Shown one piece after another: positions 1 to 7,471 of a stretch of DNA of 22,039 nt (its first letter is position 1; each line of letters opens with the position of its first letter). The DNA lies in NCBI GenBank assembly GCA_043767025.1, contig JAYUHK010000242.1, positions 1-22,039 on the forward strand, given 5' to 3'. Source of the DNA: JAYUHK01 sp043767025 (lineage in GTDB: Bacteria; Bacteroidota; Bacteroidia; Chitinophagales; Saprospiraceae). Below the pieces are notes generated by a model. The model ran no database searches. It saw only the letters and a list, made by a program, of their open reading frames with translations, and was not told where the DNA came from. Position numbers and translations under genes: made by a program.

Positions 1-734
1 CTGCCCGACAACAAGCCAGAAAACCGTTTTTTATTGCCGTCTTTGGTCTTGATATCCACGATCGCCGACACGCGACCACCATAAGTGGCGTTGAAACCAC
101 CCGTCAAAACGTCCACTGTTCGGATTGCCTCCGTTTCAAATACCGAAAAGAAGCCGATACTGTGAAATGGATTGTAAATAGTCATGCCGTCCAACAAAAT
201 TTTATTTTGTATCGGCGAACCTCCCCGAATATAAAGCTGTCCACCTTGATCGCCCGTAAAAACTATTCCCGGCAAAACGGTCAAATATTGGGCAATATCG
301 GGTTCGCCGCCCGCAGAAGGAAGCGATTTTATTTCCTTGACACTGACCGATAATTTAGAAACTTGCACCTCTGTTCTCGCTTTTTCTTTTTTTGCAGAAA
401 TATCAACAGTTTGCAATTTTATGGTGCTTTCTGCGATGTTCAAACTCTGATAAACGATGCCGTCGGTAATTTTTACGACCACGCTGGTCGAGTCGTAGCC
501 GACAAAAGTTGAAAAAAGCGTGTACTCGCCGTTCGGAATTTTGGAGATGGTAAAAAACCCACTTTCGTCTGTATTGCTCCCAAAAGTCGTGCCTTTGAGA
601 AAGACGGTCGCGAAAGAAACGGGCTGCCCAGTCGCTTTGTCATAGACATTCCCACGCAATATTCCGGATTGAGCGATCGTGTGAGTGGTAGCAAGGGATA
701 CAAAAATAAAAATAAGGACAAAAAATTTACGCAT
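1..734 (-). CDS. TonB-dependent receptor, N-terminal part (runs off window)
   Basis: This is an outer-membrane receptor for energised uptake of a substrate that I cannot name. I translated it by hand from the ATG at 734-732; it stays open to the window edge (244 codons). A signal peptide (MRKFFVLIFIFVSLATT, cleaved near AQSG) is followed by a carboxypeptidase-regulatory-like beta-sandwich at about residues 25-105 (GNVYDKATGQPVSFATVFLK, then GFFTISKIPNGEYTL). A plug domain starts near residue 135 (YLTVLPGIVFTGDQGGQLYIRGG, in pieces LPGI and YIRGG, then DGMTIYNPFH and GGFNATYGGRVSAIVDIKTK). This order is typical of Bacteroidota TonB receptors. The beta-barrel and any SusD partner lie outside the window. 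A TAACTTTG -7 box sits about 36 bases upstream. No copy of the TGTGACA motif is seen in this part. Confidence 0.9.
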   Translation of the reverse strand, partial: MRKFFVLIFIFVSLATTHTIAQSGILRGNVYDKATGQPVSFATVFLKGTTFGSNTDESGFFTISKIPNGEYTLFSTFVGYDSTSVVVKITDGIVYQSLNIAESTIKLQTVDISAKKEKARTEVQVSKLSVSVKEIKSLPSAGGEPDIAQYLTVLPGIVFTGDQGGQLYIRGGSPIQNKILLDGMTIYNPFHSIGFFSVFETEAIRTVDVLTGGFNATYGGRVSAIVDIKTKDGNKKRFSGLLSG

Positions 735-769
735 GATATAGTTTTAGTACGATGTTTTAAAAATCGCTA

Positions 770-777
770 CAAAGTTA
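770..777 (-). promoter_or_regulatory. Bacteroidota-type -7 box for the TonB receptor gene
   Basis: Read on the minus strand this is TAACTTTG, matching TAnnTTTG, the -7 element of the Bacteroidota primary sigma factor. It lies about 36 bases before the receptor ATG. I see no clear TTG at the expected -33 spacing, so only half the promoter is supported. Confidence 0.5.
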
Positions 778-983
778 AGAATTGATTTGAATAAGGAATG
801 AAGAAAAAATAAAGTACTCAATTTTTTTAAATAAATTCAATCAATAATAAGGCATTTTTGAGGCGCAACGCTGGGCGTTGTAACGAAAAAATAACGCAGT
901 GATTGGTTATAATTTAGCAAAAAAAATAAGTAGTTTATTTTATACGCGTTCCTAAAATATGCCGTATGGCAAAAAATGACTTT

Positions 984-1637
984 TCAACTTCTAATTGTTC
1001 CGTCTTCCATCAGCAAACATCGGTCGCTCAAATTCGCCAATTCTTGATGGTGTGTGACAATTACAAAGGTCTGATTAAAATCTTTTCGGAGTTGAAAAAT
1101 TAGTTGGTGCAAGTCGAGCGTGGTCGCCGAGTCCAAATTGCCAGAAGGCTCGTCGGCAAAAATAACTTTGGGTTGATTGATGAGGGCGCGGGCGACGGCG
1201 ACGCGCTGCTGTTCGCCCCCCGAAAGTTGGTTGGGTCTGTGTGAAAGTCGGTCAGCAAGTCCCAAATAATCCAATAATTCTTTGGCTTTTTTTTGCGTTT
1301 CTCGGACGTTTTTTTTTCCAATAAAAGCGGGCATACAAACATTTTCGAGCGAAGAAAACTCGGGCAGCAAGTGGTGAAATTGAAAAACAAAGCCTATTTT
1401 TTCGTTTCTAAATTTCGCTAACTCCTTCATATTCAAGGACATAACCTCTGTTTCGTCTATAGTAAGCCTGCCTTTGTCGGCTCTGTCCAATGTGCCAAGC
1501 AGGTGGAGCAAAGTACTTTTTCCCGCACCAGATTTGCCTACTATGCTCACCACTTCGCCCTCACGGATAGCCAAATCTACCCCTTTCAAAACTTTTAAAT
1601 CTCCGTAAGATTTTTCAATTCCAATCGCTTGAATCAT
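984..1637 (-). CDS. lolD: ABC transporter ATP-binding protein, LolD-like
   Basis: This is the ATPase subunit of an ABC exporter of the LolD/MacB type. LolD with LolC/E extracts lipoproteins from the inner membrane; other relatives serve antimicrobial-peptide or macrolide export. All nucleotide-binding motifs are present: Walker A GKSGAGKST, a Q-loop in FVFQFHHLLPEFSSLENV, the signature LSGGEQQRVAVARAL, Walker B VIFADEPSGNLD, and the switch histidine in VIVTHHQE. I start at the ATG at 1637-1635 (MIQAIGIEKSYGDLKVLKG, 217 residues) because the family begins at this motif; an in-frame ATG at 1661 would add eight residues. No permease is adjacent, which is common for lolD in Bacteroidota. The LolD assignment over another MacB-class exporter is inference. 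Confidence 0.88.
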   Translation of the reverse strand: MIQAIGIEKSYGDLKVLKGVDLAIREGEVVSIVGKSGAGKSTLLHLLGTLDRADKGRLTIDETEVMSLNMKELAKFRNEKIGFVFQFHHLLPEFSSLENVCMPAFIGKKNVRETQKKAKELLDYLGLADRLSHRPNQLSGGEQQRVAVARALINQPKVIFADEPSGNLDSATTLDLHQLIFQLRKDFNQTFVIVTHHQELANLSDRCLLMEDGTIRS

Positions 1638-1658
1638 TTTTATTAAAAAATTTGGACG

Positions 1659-1691
1659 CAAATTAATGTATTTTTTTACTTTTTGAGCAAA
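1659..1691 (-). promoter_or_regulatory. Possible promoter for the LolD-like gene
   Basis: On the minus strand, TTTG (plus 1688-1691) is followed after 21 bases by TTAATTTG (plus 1659-1666), one mismatch from TAnnTTTG. The spacing fits a -33/-7 pair. It lies just upstream of the preferred ATG at 1637 and overlaps the divergent glycosyltransferase promoter region. The box would be partly inside the gene's 5' end if the 1661 start were used, which favours 1637. Confidence 0.35.
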
Positions 1692-1697
1692 AAATAT

Positions 1698-1705
1698 TAC
1701 TTTTG
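1698..1705 (+). promoter_or_regulatory. -7 box for the glycosyltransferase-ribB unit
   Basis: TACTTTTG matches TAnnTTTG and lies 34 bases before the TTG start at 1739. No clear TTG is present at the usual -33 distance. It would drive the 1739-5359 run of three closely spaced genes. Confidence 0.5.
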
Positions 1706-1738
1706 TTGCTCCAAAGCTATCATATTTAACTTTTCAAC

Positions 1739-3040
1739 TTGACGACGACTATTTACTTAAAGCCTGAAAATATTTCTAATTCTTCGACAAATGTGACTGC
1801 TCGAAAACCTCTTCGTATTTTACAGCTCTGTAAAAAGTTTCCGTATCCGCTAAAAGATGGCGAATCTTTGGCAGTCACATATTTGAGTAAAGCACTGCAC
1901 GAATTGGGTTGCGAAATCACGCTTTTGGCTATGAATACGTCCAAACATTTTTTTGATATTTCTCAACTTCCGTCTGATTTTGGTCACTACAAAAATATTC
2001 ATACGGTCGCAATAGACAATGAAATACGCAGTTTAGATGCCTTCAATAACTTATTTTCTAAAAAATCTTTCCACATAAATCGCTTTGAATCAACAACTTA
2101 TAAAAACAAGTTGGAAGAACTTCTCCGAGAAAATACTTTCGATATCGTTCAGTTGGAAACGCTTTATTTAGCGACTTTTGTGGACACTGTTCGCAGTCAT
2201 TCACAGGCGTTGGTCGTGATGCGCTCACACAACGTGGAGTTTGAGATATGGGAAAGAATAAGTCACAATACTTCCAATTTTTTCAAAAAAATTTACCTAA
2301 ATTACCTCACCAAAAAGCTAAAAAATTACGAAATTTCTAAATTAAATGACTACGATTTTTTGCTCCCAATTACGCTCCGAGATGAAAATAAGTTCAAAAT
2401 ATACGGCTGCAAAATCCCCCAATTAGTAGTTCCGATTGGTCTTGACATTAGCAATTATATGGCAGAAAGCGCAAGTTTTAATAATATTAATTTATCAATT
2501 TCCTTCATCGGCTCTTTGGATTGGCTGCCCAATTTGGAAGGTTTGAACTGGTTTTTGACAAACGTTTGGACGAAAATAAATTCACAATTTCCTGATATTC
2601 AGTTTGTTATCGCGGGAAGAAACACGCCGAATTGGTTGCGGCAAAAACAATATCCGCAAGTGACCGTAGCGGGCGAAGTGGCGAGCGCGGTAGATTTTAT
2701 CAACCAACACCCGATTATGGTCGTGCCGCTTTGGTCGGGCGGCGGTATGCGGGCAAAAATTTTGGAGGGAATGGCGCTTGGACGCGTGATTATCACGACT
2801 TCTATTGGTTTGGAGGGAATCGAAGCTCAAAATATGAGTGAAATATTGATTGCGAATACTGCCGAAGAGATGCTCGAGCAACTCCGATTTTGCAGCGATA
2901 ATCGAGAGAAAATGCTCGAAATTGGTCAGCGGGCGCAGGTATTTGTTGCTACACGATACGATAATTACGAAATTGCAGAAAATTTAATTTCAAAATATCG
3001 AGAAATTATTATTTGTAAGTCTGAAATAAGTACATTTTGA
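1739..3040 (+). CDS. Glycosyltransferase family 4 protein
   Basis: This is a probable GT-B fold retaining glycosyltransferase acting in the cytoplasm on a nucleotide-sugar donor to build a surface glycan; acceptor and sugar are unknown. The N-terminal Rossmann domain carries LRILQLCKKFPYPLKDGES (about residues 25-43), with HNVEFEIWERIS near 164. The C-terminal GT4 domain begins near SFIGSLDWLPNLEGL and has the donor-binding stretch PLWSGGGMRAKILEGMALGR near 330-350, resembling the PEP-CTERM-associated sugar transferase subgroup. The start is TTG at 1739: the nearest upstream in-frame stop is at 1727 and no ATG precedes the conserved N-terminus. Its TGA overlaps the TTG of the next gene (TTGA), so the two are translationally coupled. 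Confidence 0.85.
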   Translation: MTTTIYLKPENISNSSTNVTARKPLRILQLCKKFPYPLKDGESLAVTYLSKALHELGCEITLLAMNTSKHFFDISQLPSDFGHYKNIHTVAIDNEIRSLDAFNNLFSKKSFHINRFESTTYKNKLEELLRENTFDIVQLETLYLATFVDTVRSHSQALVVMRSHNVEFEIWERISHNTSNFFKKIYLNYLTKKLKNYEISKLNDYDFLLPITLRDENKFKIYGCKIPQLVVPIGLDISNYMAESASFNNINLSISFIGSLDWLPNLEGLNWFLTNVWTKINSQFPDIQFVIAGRNTPNWLRQKQYPQVTVAGEVASAVDFINQHPIMVVPLWSGGGMRAKILEGMALGRVIITTSIGLEGIEAQNMSEILIANTAEEMLEQLRFCSDNREKMLEIGQRAQVFVATRYDNYEIAENLISKYREIIICKSEISTF

Positions 3041-4206
3041 AAATTTTAATTTTGGCATCGCGTTTCCCCTACCCTCTCGAAAAAGGGGACAAACTGCGGC
3101 TTTATCACCAAATAAAGGCGTTGAGCCAAGCGTACGAACTTGTGCTTTGCGCGTTGAGTGACGAAAAAGTGGACGAAAAATCTTTGGCAGAAATGTCACA
3201 ATTTTGCCATAAAATATATATTTTATCATTTTCTAAATTCAGTATTCTAACGAATATTTGGAGTATTTTTCTATCAAAAACACCACTTTCTGTACTTTAT
3301 TTTTATCATTTTCGCTTGCAAAAAAAAATCAATCGCATCGTTTCGGAGGAACTTCCAGACCATATTTATTGCCAGTTGATTCGCTGTTCGGAATATGTTA
3401 AAGACGTTCCGATTCCCAAAACGATTGATTTTATGGACGATTTTGCAACCATTATGAGCCGCCGAGCAAACCAAAGCAGTTTTCTGAAAAAATGGTTTTT
3501 TAAATGGGAAAGTTCAAAAATTGTTTATTACCAAAATAAAATATTAAAAAAATTTAATTCACACACTATTATTTCGACTTCGGACAAAGATTCTATTGCA
3601 TTAGATGTAAAAAATACACTTTCTGTTATCCCAAACGGGATTGATTTGGAGTATTTTTATCCACAAGAAGAAGGCAGCGACAAAAAATATGATTTGGTTT
3701 TTGTAGGCAATATGGGCTATCACCCAAACGTGGAAGCCGCAAAAATATTGGTAGAAAAAATCTGTCCGCTTGTAAGAAAATCTTTTCCGCAACTCAGCAT
3801 ATTGATAGCCGGAGTGCGACCAACTAATGAAGTTTTAGCTTTAAAATCTCAAAATATCTATGTCACAGGTTGGCTCGAAGATATTAGAATTGCTTATGCT
3901 TCCTCCAAAATAATGGTCGTACCCAATTTTTTAGGCGCAGGACAACAAAATAAAATTATGGAAGCGATGGCGATGGGCTTGCCGTGCGTGACTACCGATT
4001 TGGTAAATTCCAGCTACAATGCGACTGATAATGAGCAAATTATGATCGGAAATTCGGTGCAAGAATTGGCAGCAAAAATAATAATATTGATGACCGACCA
4101 AATAATATACAAAAAATTGAGCCGAAACGGATTATTATTTGTTCAAAGTGAATACAGTTGGGCGAAAAGCGGCGCGCATTTAGAAAAATTACTATCAAAA
4201 GAATAA
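3037..4206 (+). CDS. Glycosyltransferase family 4 protein
   Basis: This is a second GT-B glycosyltransferase (389 residues), a distant paralogue of the preceding gene that shares the N-terminal pattern (MKILILASRFPYPLEKGDK against LQLCKKFPYPLKDGES). NGIDLEYF near residue 200 opens the C-terminal domain (LVFVGNMGYHPNVEAAKIL), and GAGQQNKIMEAMAMGLP near 300-318 is the GT4 donor-binding EX7E-like region. The start is TTG at 3037, giving the canonical MKIL beginning and a four-base overlap with the upstream stop. ribB begins 20 bases after the stop, so these likely form one transcript although riboflavin and glycan synthesis are unrelated. Donor and acceptor cannot be told from sequence. It holds two copies of the TGTGACA motif. 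Confidence 0.86.
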   Translation: MKILILASRFPYPLEKGDKLRLYHQIKALSQAYELVLCALSDEKVDEKSLAEMSQFCHKIYILSFSKFSILTNIWSIFLSKTPLSVLYFYHFRLQKKINRIVSEELPDHIYCQLIRCSEYVKDVPIPKTIDFMDDFATIMSRRANQSSFLKKWFFKWESSKIVYYQNKILKKFNSHTIISTSDKDSIALDVKNTLSVIPNGIDLEYFYPQEEGSDKKYDLVFVGNMGYHPNVEAAKILVEKICPLVRKSFPQLSILIAGVRPTNEVLALKSQNIYVTGWLEDIRIAYASSKIMVVPNFLGAGQQNKIMEAMAMGLPCVTTDLVNSSYNATDNEQIMIGNSVQELAAKIIILMTDQIIYKKLSRNGLLFVQSEYSWAKSGAHLEKLLSKE

Positions 4207-4225
4207 AAATAATTCAAAATATATC

Positions 4226-5359
4226 ATGGAAAATATCAATAATTTGTTCAAACTGAACTCAATAGAAGAGGCAATTTTGGACTTGAAAACTGGAAAAGTT
4301 GTGATAGTCGTGGACGACGAAGACCGCGAAAATGAAGGCGATTTCATCTGTGCCGCCGAGTGTGTCACTCCCGACATTATTAACTTTATGGCTACGCACG
4401 GTCGTGGACTTATTTGTACGCCCATCGAGGAAAAACGCGCCGAAGAACTCGGACTTCGCATGATGATTGCGGATAATACGTCGCTTCACGAAACCGCTTT
4501 TACGGTTTCCATTGACCTTATCGGGCACGGCTGCTCCACAGGAATTTCTGCTTACGACCGCGCGACGGGCATCAAAGCAATGGTAAATCCGACTATCAAA
4601 GGCAGTGATTTTGCACGTCCGGGTCATATTTTTCCGCTCAAAGCCAAAAATGGCGGCGTGTTGCGTAGGACGGGACACACGGAGGCGGCGGTGGATTTGG
4701 CGCGTTTGGCGGGTTTTTATCCGGCGGGCGTTTTGGTAGAAATTTTGAATGAGAATGGTTCGATGGCGCGCCTTCCCGATTTGGTGGAAATTGCCAAAAA
4801 ACACCAGTTGAAAATCATCTCTATTGACGACTTAATCGCGTACAGAATGAGGACGGAGCGGATAGCAAAGCGAGAATTGAATGTCACAACATTGACAAAA
4901 TATGGAGAATTTGAAATTTTTGCTTACTCCCAAATCAACTCAACAGACATTCATTTGGCATTCAAAAAAGGCAACTGGACTGCCGACGAAGCGGTTTTAG
5001 TGCGTGTCCATTCTTCGACAGACTCCGAAGATTTTTTCAAAAAACTGACGACAACAGACGCGGATATTTTTGAAAAAGCGTTAGAGTTTATTGCCAAAGA
5101 AGGAAAAGGTCTGCTGCTCTTGATGCGACACAACGAAAAAGAAAATTCGTTACTCGCTCATTTACAGCAACTTGTAAATAAAATTCCCAACGAAACAACC
5201 ACACAAGACCTCAAAATGGATCAAAGAGATTTTGGAGTTGGGGCGCAAATTTTGAGAGATTTCGGTATTTCTAAAATCAAACTTCTGACCAACCACCCCC
5301 GCAAACGCATCGGCTTGATAGGTTACGGACTCGAAATAATAGAAAATATTACACTCTGA
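4226..5359 (+). CDS. ribB: 3,4-dihydroxy-2-butanone-4-phosphate synthase with degenerate GTP cyclohydrolase II half
   Basis: The N-terminal half makes the four-carbon unit of riboflavin from ribulose 5-phosphate. Residues about 8-205 carry the DHBP synthase motifs: the acidic VVDDEDRENEGDF, THGRGLIC, GISAYDRATGI, RPGHIFPL and HTEAAVDLARLAG. Residues about 208-377 align with RibA (RVHS, then QRDFGVGAQILRDFG, LTNHPRKR, GLIGYGLE). The zinc site GDVFGSLRCDCG of true GTP cyclohydrolase II is replaced by SEDFFKKLTTTDAD with no cysteine, and the RQEGRGIGL motif by RHNEKENSLL. I therefore call it a working RibB with a non-catalytic RibA-like tail; a separate ribA should exist elsewhere. It is probably transcribed with the glycosyltransferases. 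One TTGTGACA copy lies in the tail. Confidence 0.9.
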   Translation: MENINNLFKLNSIEEAILDLKTGKVVIVVDDEDRENEGDFICAAECVTPDIINFMATHGRGLICTPIEEKRAEELGLRMMIADNTSLHETAFTVSIDLIGHGCSTGISAYDRATGIKAMVNPTIKGSDFARPGHIFPLKAKNGGVLRRTGHTEAAVDLARLAGFYPAGVLVEILNENGSMARLPDLVEIAKKHQLKIISIDDLIAYRMRTERIAKRELNVTTLTKYGEFEIFAYSQINSTDIHLAFKKGNWTADEAVLVRVHSSTDSEDFFKKLTTTDADIFEKALEFIAKEGKGLLLLMRHNEKENSLLAHLQQLVNKIPNETTTQDLKMDQRDFGVGAQILRDFGISKIKLLTNHPRKRIGLIGYGLEIIENITL

Positions 5360-5384
5360 AAAGCACTTTTACCGTAAAATTGTA

Positions 5385-5392
5385 TAATTTTG
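5385..5392 (+). promoter_or_regulatory. -7 box for tRNA-Arg
   Basis: TAATTTTG matches TAnnTTTG. It ends 15 bases before the first base of the tRNA, a distance fitting transcription starting shortly before the mature 5' end. A TTTT at 5367-5370 is only a weak -33 candidate. Confidence 0.5.
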
Positions 5393-5407
5393 CGTAATAT
5401 TTTATTT

Positions 5408-5479
5408 GGCTTCGTAGTTCAATGGATAGAATGGCAGATTCCGGTTCTGCTGATATGGGTTCGAATCCCGTCGAGGTCA
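5408..5479 (+). tRNA. tRNA-Arg (anticodon CCG)
   Basis: A full cloverleaf folds by hand in 72 bases. The acceptor is GGCTTCG with CGAGGTC (two G-T pairs), the D-stem GTTC with GAAT, the anticodon arm GCAGA-TTCCGGT-TCTGC, a four-base variable loop, and the T-arm ATGGG-TTCGAAT-CCCGT. The discriminator is A. The loop gives anticodon CCG, reading CGG (arginine). CCA is not encoded (ACT follows). An open reading frame crosses this tRNA into the next gene, but that is an artefact. No terminator separates the tRNA from the downstream gene, so cotranscription is possible. Confidence 0.92.
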
Positions 5480-5502
5480 CTAATTTTCCAAAATTCCATT
5501 CC

Positions 5503-6483
5503 GTGCAAAAACTTAACACAAAATATTTTATAGATTATTTTTTGCAAACCCAATTAGTTACGCAAATTACTGCTTGGGCAAAGGCAACTGTGTTGCCCGG
5601 ATTTATGGGTGTTTCGGTTTTTGACGCTACTATTTTTTTGTATAAAGAATTAAAAAATGGTACTATTGTGACAAGCGCAAATTCGATGTCTTTTAGTTTT
5701 TTTTTGTCACTTTTTCCTGCATTAATTGTTTTATTTACCGCTATAGCCTATCTACCAATTCACAAAAATTGGAACGATGTAATCGGAGTTTATATTGACG
5801 ATGTAATGCCCGGCAACGCAGGTAAAATCTTGATGACTGCCATCAAAGACATAACTACCAAGCCGCGTGGAAAGTTACTTTCTTTGGGTTTTATCCTCGC
5901 TATTTATTTTTCTTCCAACGGAATCAGTGCCATGATGCAAGGCTTCGAAAAAGCCTATCCGCTCACTTTCGAGACTCGCCCTTGGTGGAAAAATAAAATT
6001 ATCGCTATCCAATTAACCTTTCTTTTAGGTGCTTTGCTCATCGCTTCTTTTCTGTTAATTATTCTCGGGAATACAATACTTACTTGGGTTTTCACGCTTC
6101 TGCAAGCCAATAAAATTCTCATTTTTTTACTTTTTGTCCTTCGCTGGTTGGTTATTGCAGGCTTATTTTATGGCGGCATTAGCCTCATCTATCGCTACGG
6201 AATACCGATGAAAAAACGGTTCAGCTTTTATACGCCCGGAGCAATGTTGGCATCGGTATTGTCCATTTTGGCTTCTGTAAGTTTCTCGTATTATGTCGAA
6301 AATTTTGGCAATTACAACAAATTATACGGCTCTATCGGCTCTTTGATTGTCTTGATGTTGTGGATTCAACTCAACGCTTTTACGCTTTTGGTAGGCTTTG
6401 AACTAAACGCAGCCATCGCTATCAACAGCGATATCAACGACCAAAATTTTGAAAACTCTAATCCATTGCCTGTCACAAAATAA
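5503..6483 (+). CDS. YihY/BrkB family inner-membrane protein
   Basis: This is a multi-pass inner-membrane protein of the YihY/BrkB family (the old RNase BN misannotation); the molecular role is not established. Seen: SMSFSFFLSLFPALIVLFTAI, helices at about residues 135-160 and 180-240, FYTPGAMLASVLSILASVSF, and the family C-terminus LYGSIGSLIVLMLWIQLNAF. The frame stays open back to an ATG at 5422, but that lies inside tRNA-Arg. I prefer the GTG at 5503 (VQKLNTKYFIDYF, 326 residues), 24 bases after the tRNA, which gives a usual family length. The next ATG would cut into the conserved N-terminus. era starts five bases after the stop, so the two form an operon. It contains two TTGTGACA copies, one at its last codons. 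Confidence 0.82.
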   Translation: MQKLNTKYFIDYFLQTQLVTQITAWAKATVLPGFMGVSVFDATIFLYKELKNGTIVTSANSMSFSFFLSLFPALIVLFTAIAYLPIHKNWNDVIGVYIDDVMPGNAGKILMTAIKDITTKPRGKLLSLGFILAIYFSSNGISAMMQGFEKAYPLTFETRPWWKNKIIAIQLTFLLGALLIASFLLIILGNTILTWVFTLLQANKILIFLLFVLRWLVIAGLFYGGISLIYRYGIPMKKRFSFYTPGAMLASVLSILASVSFSYYVENFGNYNKLYGSIGSLIVLMLWIQLNAFTLLVGFELNAAIAINSDINDQNFENSNPLPVTK

Positions 6484-6488
6484 CAAAA

Positions 6489-7385
6489 ATGCACAAATCA
6501 GGATTTGTAAATATTATCGGACAACCCAACGTCGGTAAATCAACTTTAATGAACGCATTGGTAGGCGAAAAAATGTCTATCATCACTCCCAAACCACAGA
6601 CAACACGGCATAGAATAGTCGGAATATTAAGTGCGGACGATTACCAAGTTGTCTTTTCGGACACTCCCGGAATGATTAACGACGCTTCGTATAAGATGCA
6701 ACACGCCATGAACCGCTTCGCCTACTCTACGTTTGAAGATGCCGATGTAATGCTTTTTGTGACAGAGATAAAAGACAAATATAAGGAAACTGATTCCATT
6801 ATTGAGAAGCTCAATAAATCTGAATCGCCTTTGTTTTTAATCATTAATAAGGCAGATGTGGGCAGTGCTGATGAGCTTGCAGCCTTATCGGAATGGTGGT
6901 CGAGTAGAGTAAAATTTGATGAAATACTTCAAATTTCTGCGTTAAAAAAACAAAAAACAAACATTTTGTTGGAGAAAATAATCGAAAAACTTCCCGAAGG
7001 TCCCGCATATTATCCAAAAGACCAACTTACAGACAAGCCCGAGCGTTTTTTTGTGAGTGAAATAATTCGAGAAAAAATACTTTTGCTGTACAGCCAAGAA
7101 GTTCCGTATTCGTGTGAAGTGGGAATTGACGAATTTAAAGAAACAAAAACCAACGCAGGCGAGGATTTGGTAAGAATAAGTACCACTATATATGTGGCGC
7201 GAAAAACGCAAAAAGCTATTTTGATAGGTAAAGATGGTTCGGCTATCAAAAAATTAGGAACGCTGGCGCGAAAAGATTTAGAAACGTGGCTCGAAAGCAA
7301 AGTTTTTTTGGAAATGAATGTAAAAATAAAAGAAAACTGGCGCGACGACGAGAGAATGTTGAAATATTTTGGCTATGATAAATAA
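6489..7385 (+). CDS. era: GTPase Era
   Basis: Era is an essential GTPase that binds 16S rRNA and helps assemble the 30S ribosomal subunit. All parts are present in 298 residues, the usual length: G1 GQPNVGKST (about 11-19), G2 within TPKPQTTRHR, G3 DTPG near 58, G4 NKAD near 120, G5 in ISALK, and a C-terminal KH domain with the family motif IGKDGSAIKKLGTLARKD near 245, ending in NWRDDERMLKYFGY. It begins five bases after the YihY-family gene and is probably cotranscribed with it. The ATG at 6489 is the natural family start (MHKSGFVNIIGQPNVGKST). Confidence 0.97.
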   Translation: MHKSGFVNIIGQPNVGKSTLMNALVGEKMSIITPKPQTTRHRIVGILSADDYQVVFSDTPGMINDASYKMQHAMNRFAYSTFEDADVMLFVTEIKDKYKETDSIIEKLNKSESPLFLIINKADVGSADELAALSEWWSSRVKFDEILQISALKKQKTNILLEKIIEKLPEGPAYYPKDQLTDKPERFFVSEIIREKILLLYSQEVPYSCEVGIDEFKETKTNAGEDLVRISTTIYVARKTQKAILIGKDGSAIKKLGTLARKDLETWLESKVFLEMNVKIKENWRDDERMLKYFGYDK

Positions 7386-7411
7386 AAAGCGAATTTCTGA
7401 AAAATAATATT

Positions 7412-7419
7412 TACTTTTG
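7412..7419 (+). promoter_or_regulatory. -7 box for the TPR protein gene
   Basis: TACTTTTG matches TAnnTTTG and lies 53 bases before the ATG at 7472. The -33 element is not clear. Confidence 0.45.
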
Positions 7420-7471
7420 TTAGAATACTTTATTTCGGACGCGTTCCTTATCCACCAAAAAATCTTAATAA

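Noticed and set aside
866..880. Small hairpin CAACGC-TGG-GCGTTG as a terminator of the LolD-like gene
   Set aside because: The stem is only 6 bp and the following T-run is poor on the minus strand. I see nothing else certain in the 735-983 gap.
4259..4804. A 181-codon open frame on the minus strand
   Set aside because: It is antisense to the DHBP synthase domain of ribB and has low-complexity arginine/histidine-rich content; a shadow.
5422..5502. In-frame extension of the YihY-family protein beginning with an ATG inside the tRNA
   Set aside because: The first bases are the body of a complete tRNA-Arg, and the encoded residues (MDRMADSGSADMG) are not family-like. The GTG at 5503 gives a normal length.
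943..7450. ACGCGTTCCT present near 943 and again near 7440
   Set aside because: Many shared 10-mers are expected by chance in 22 kb, and the flanks do not match.
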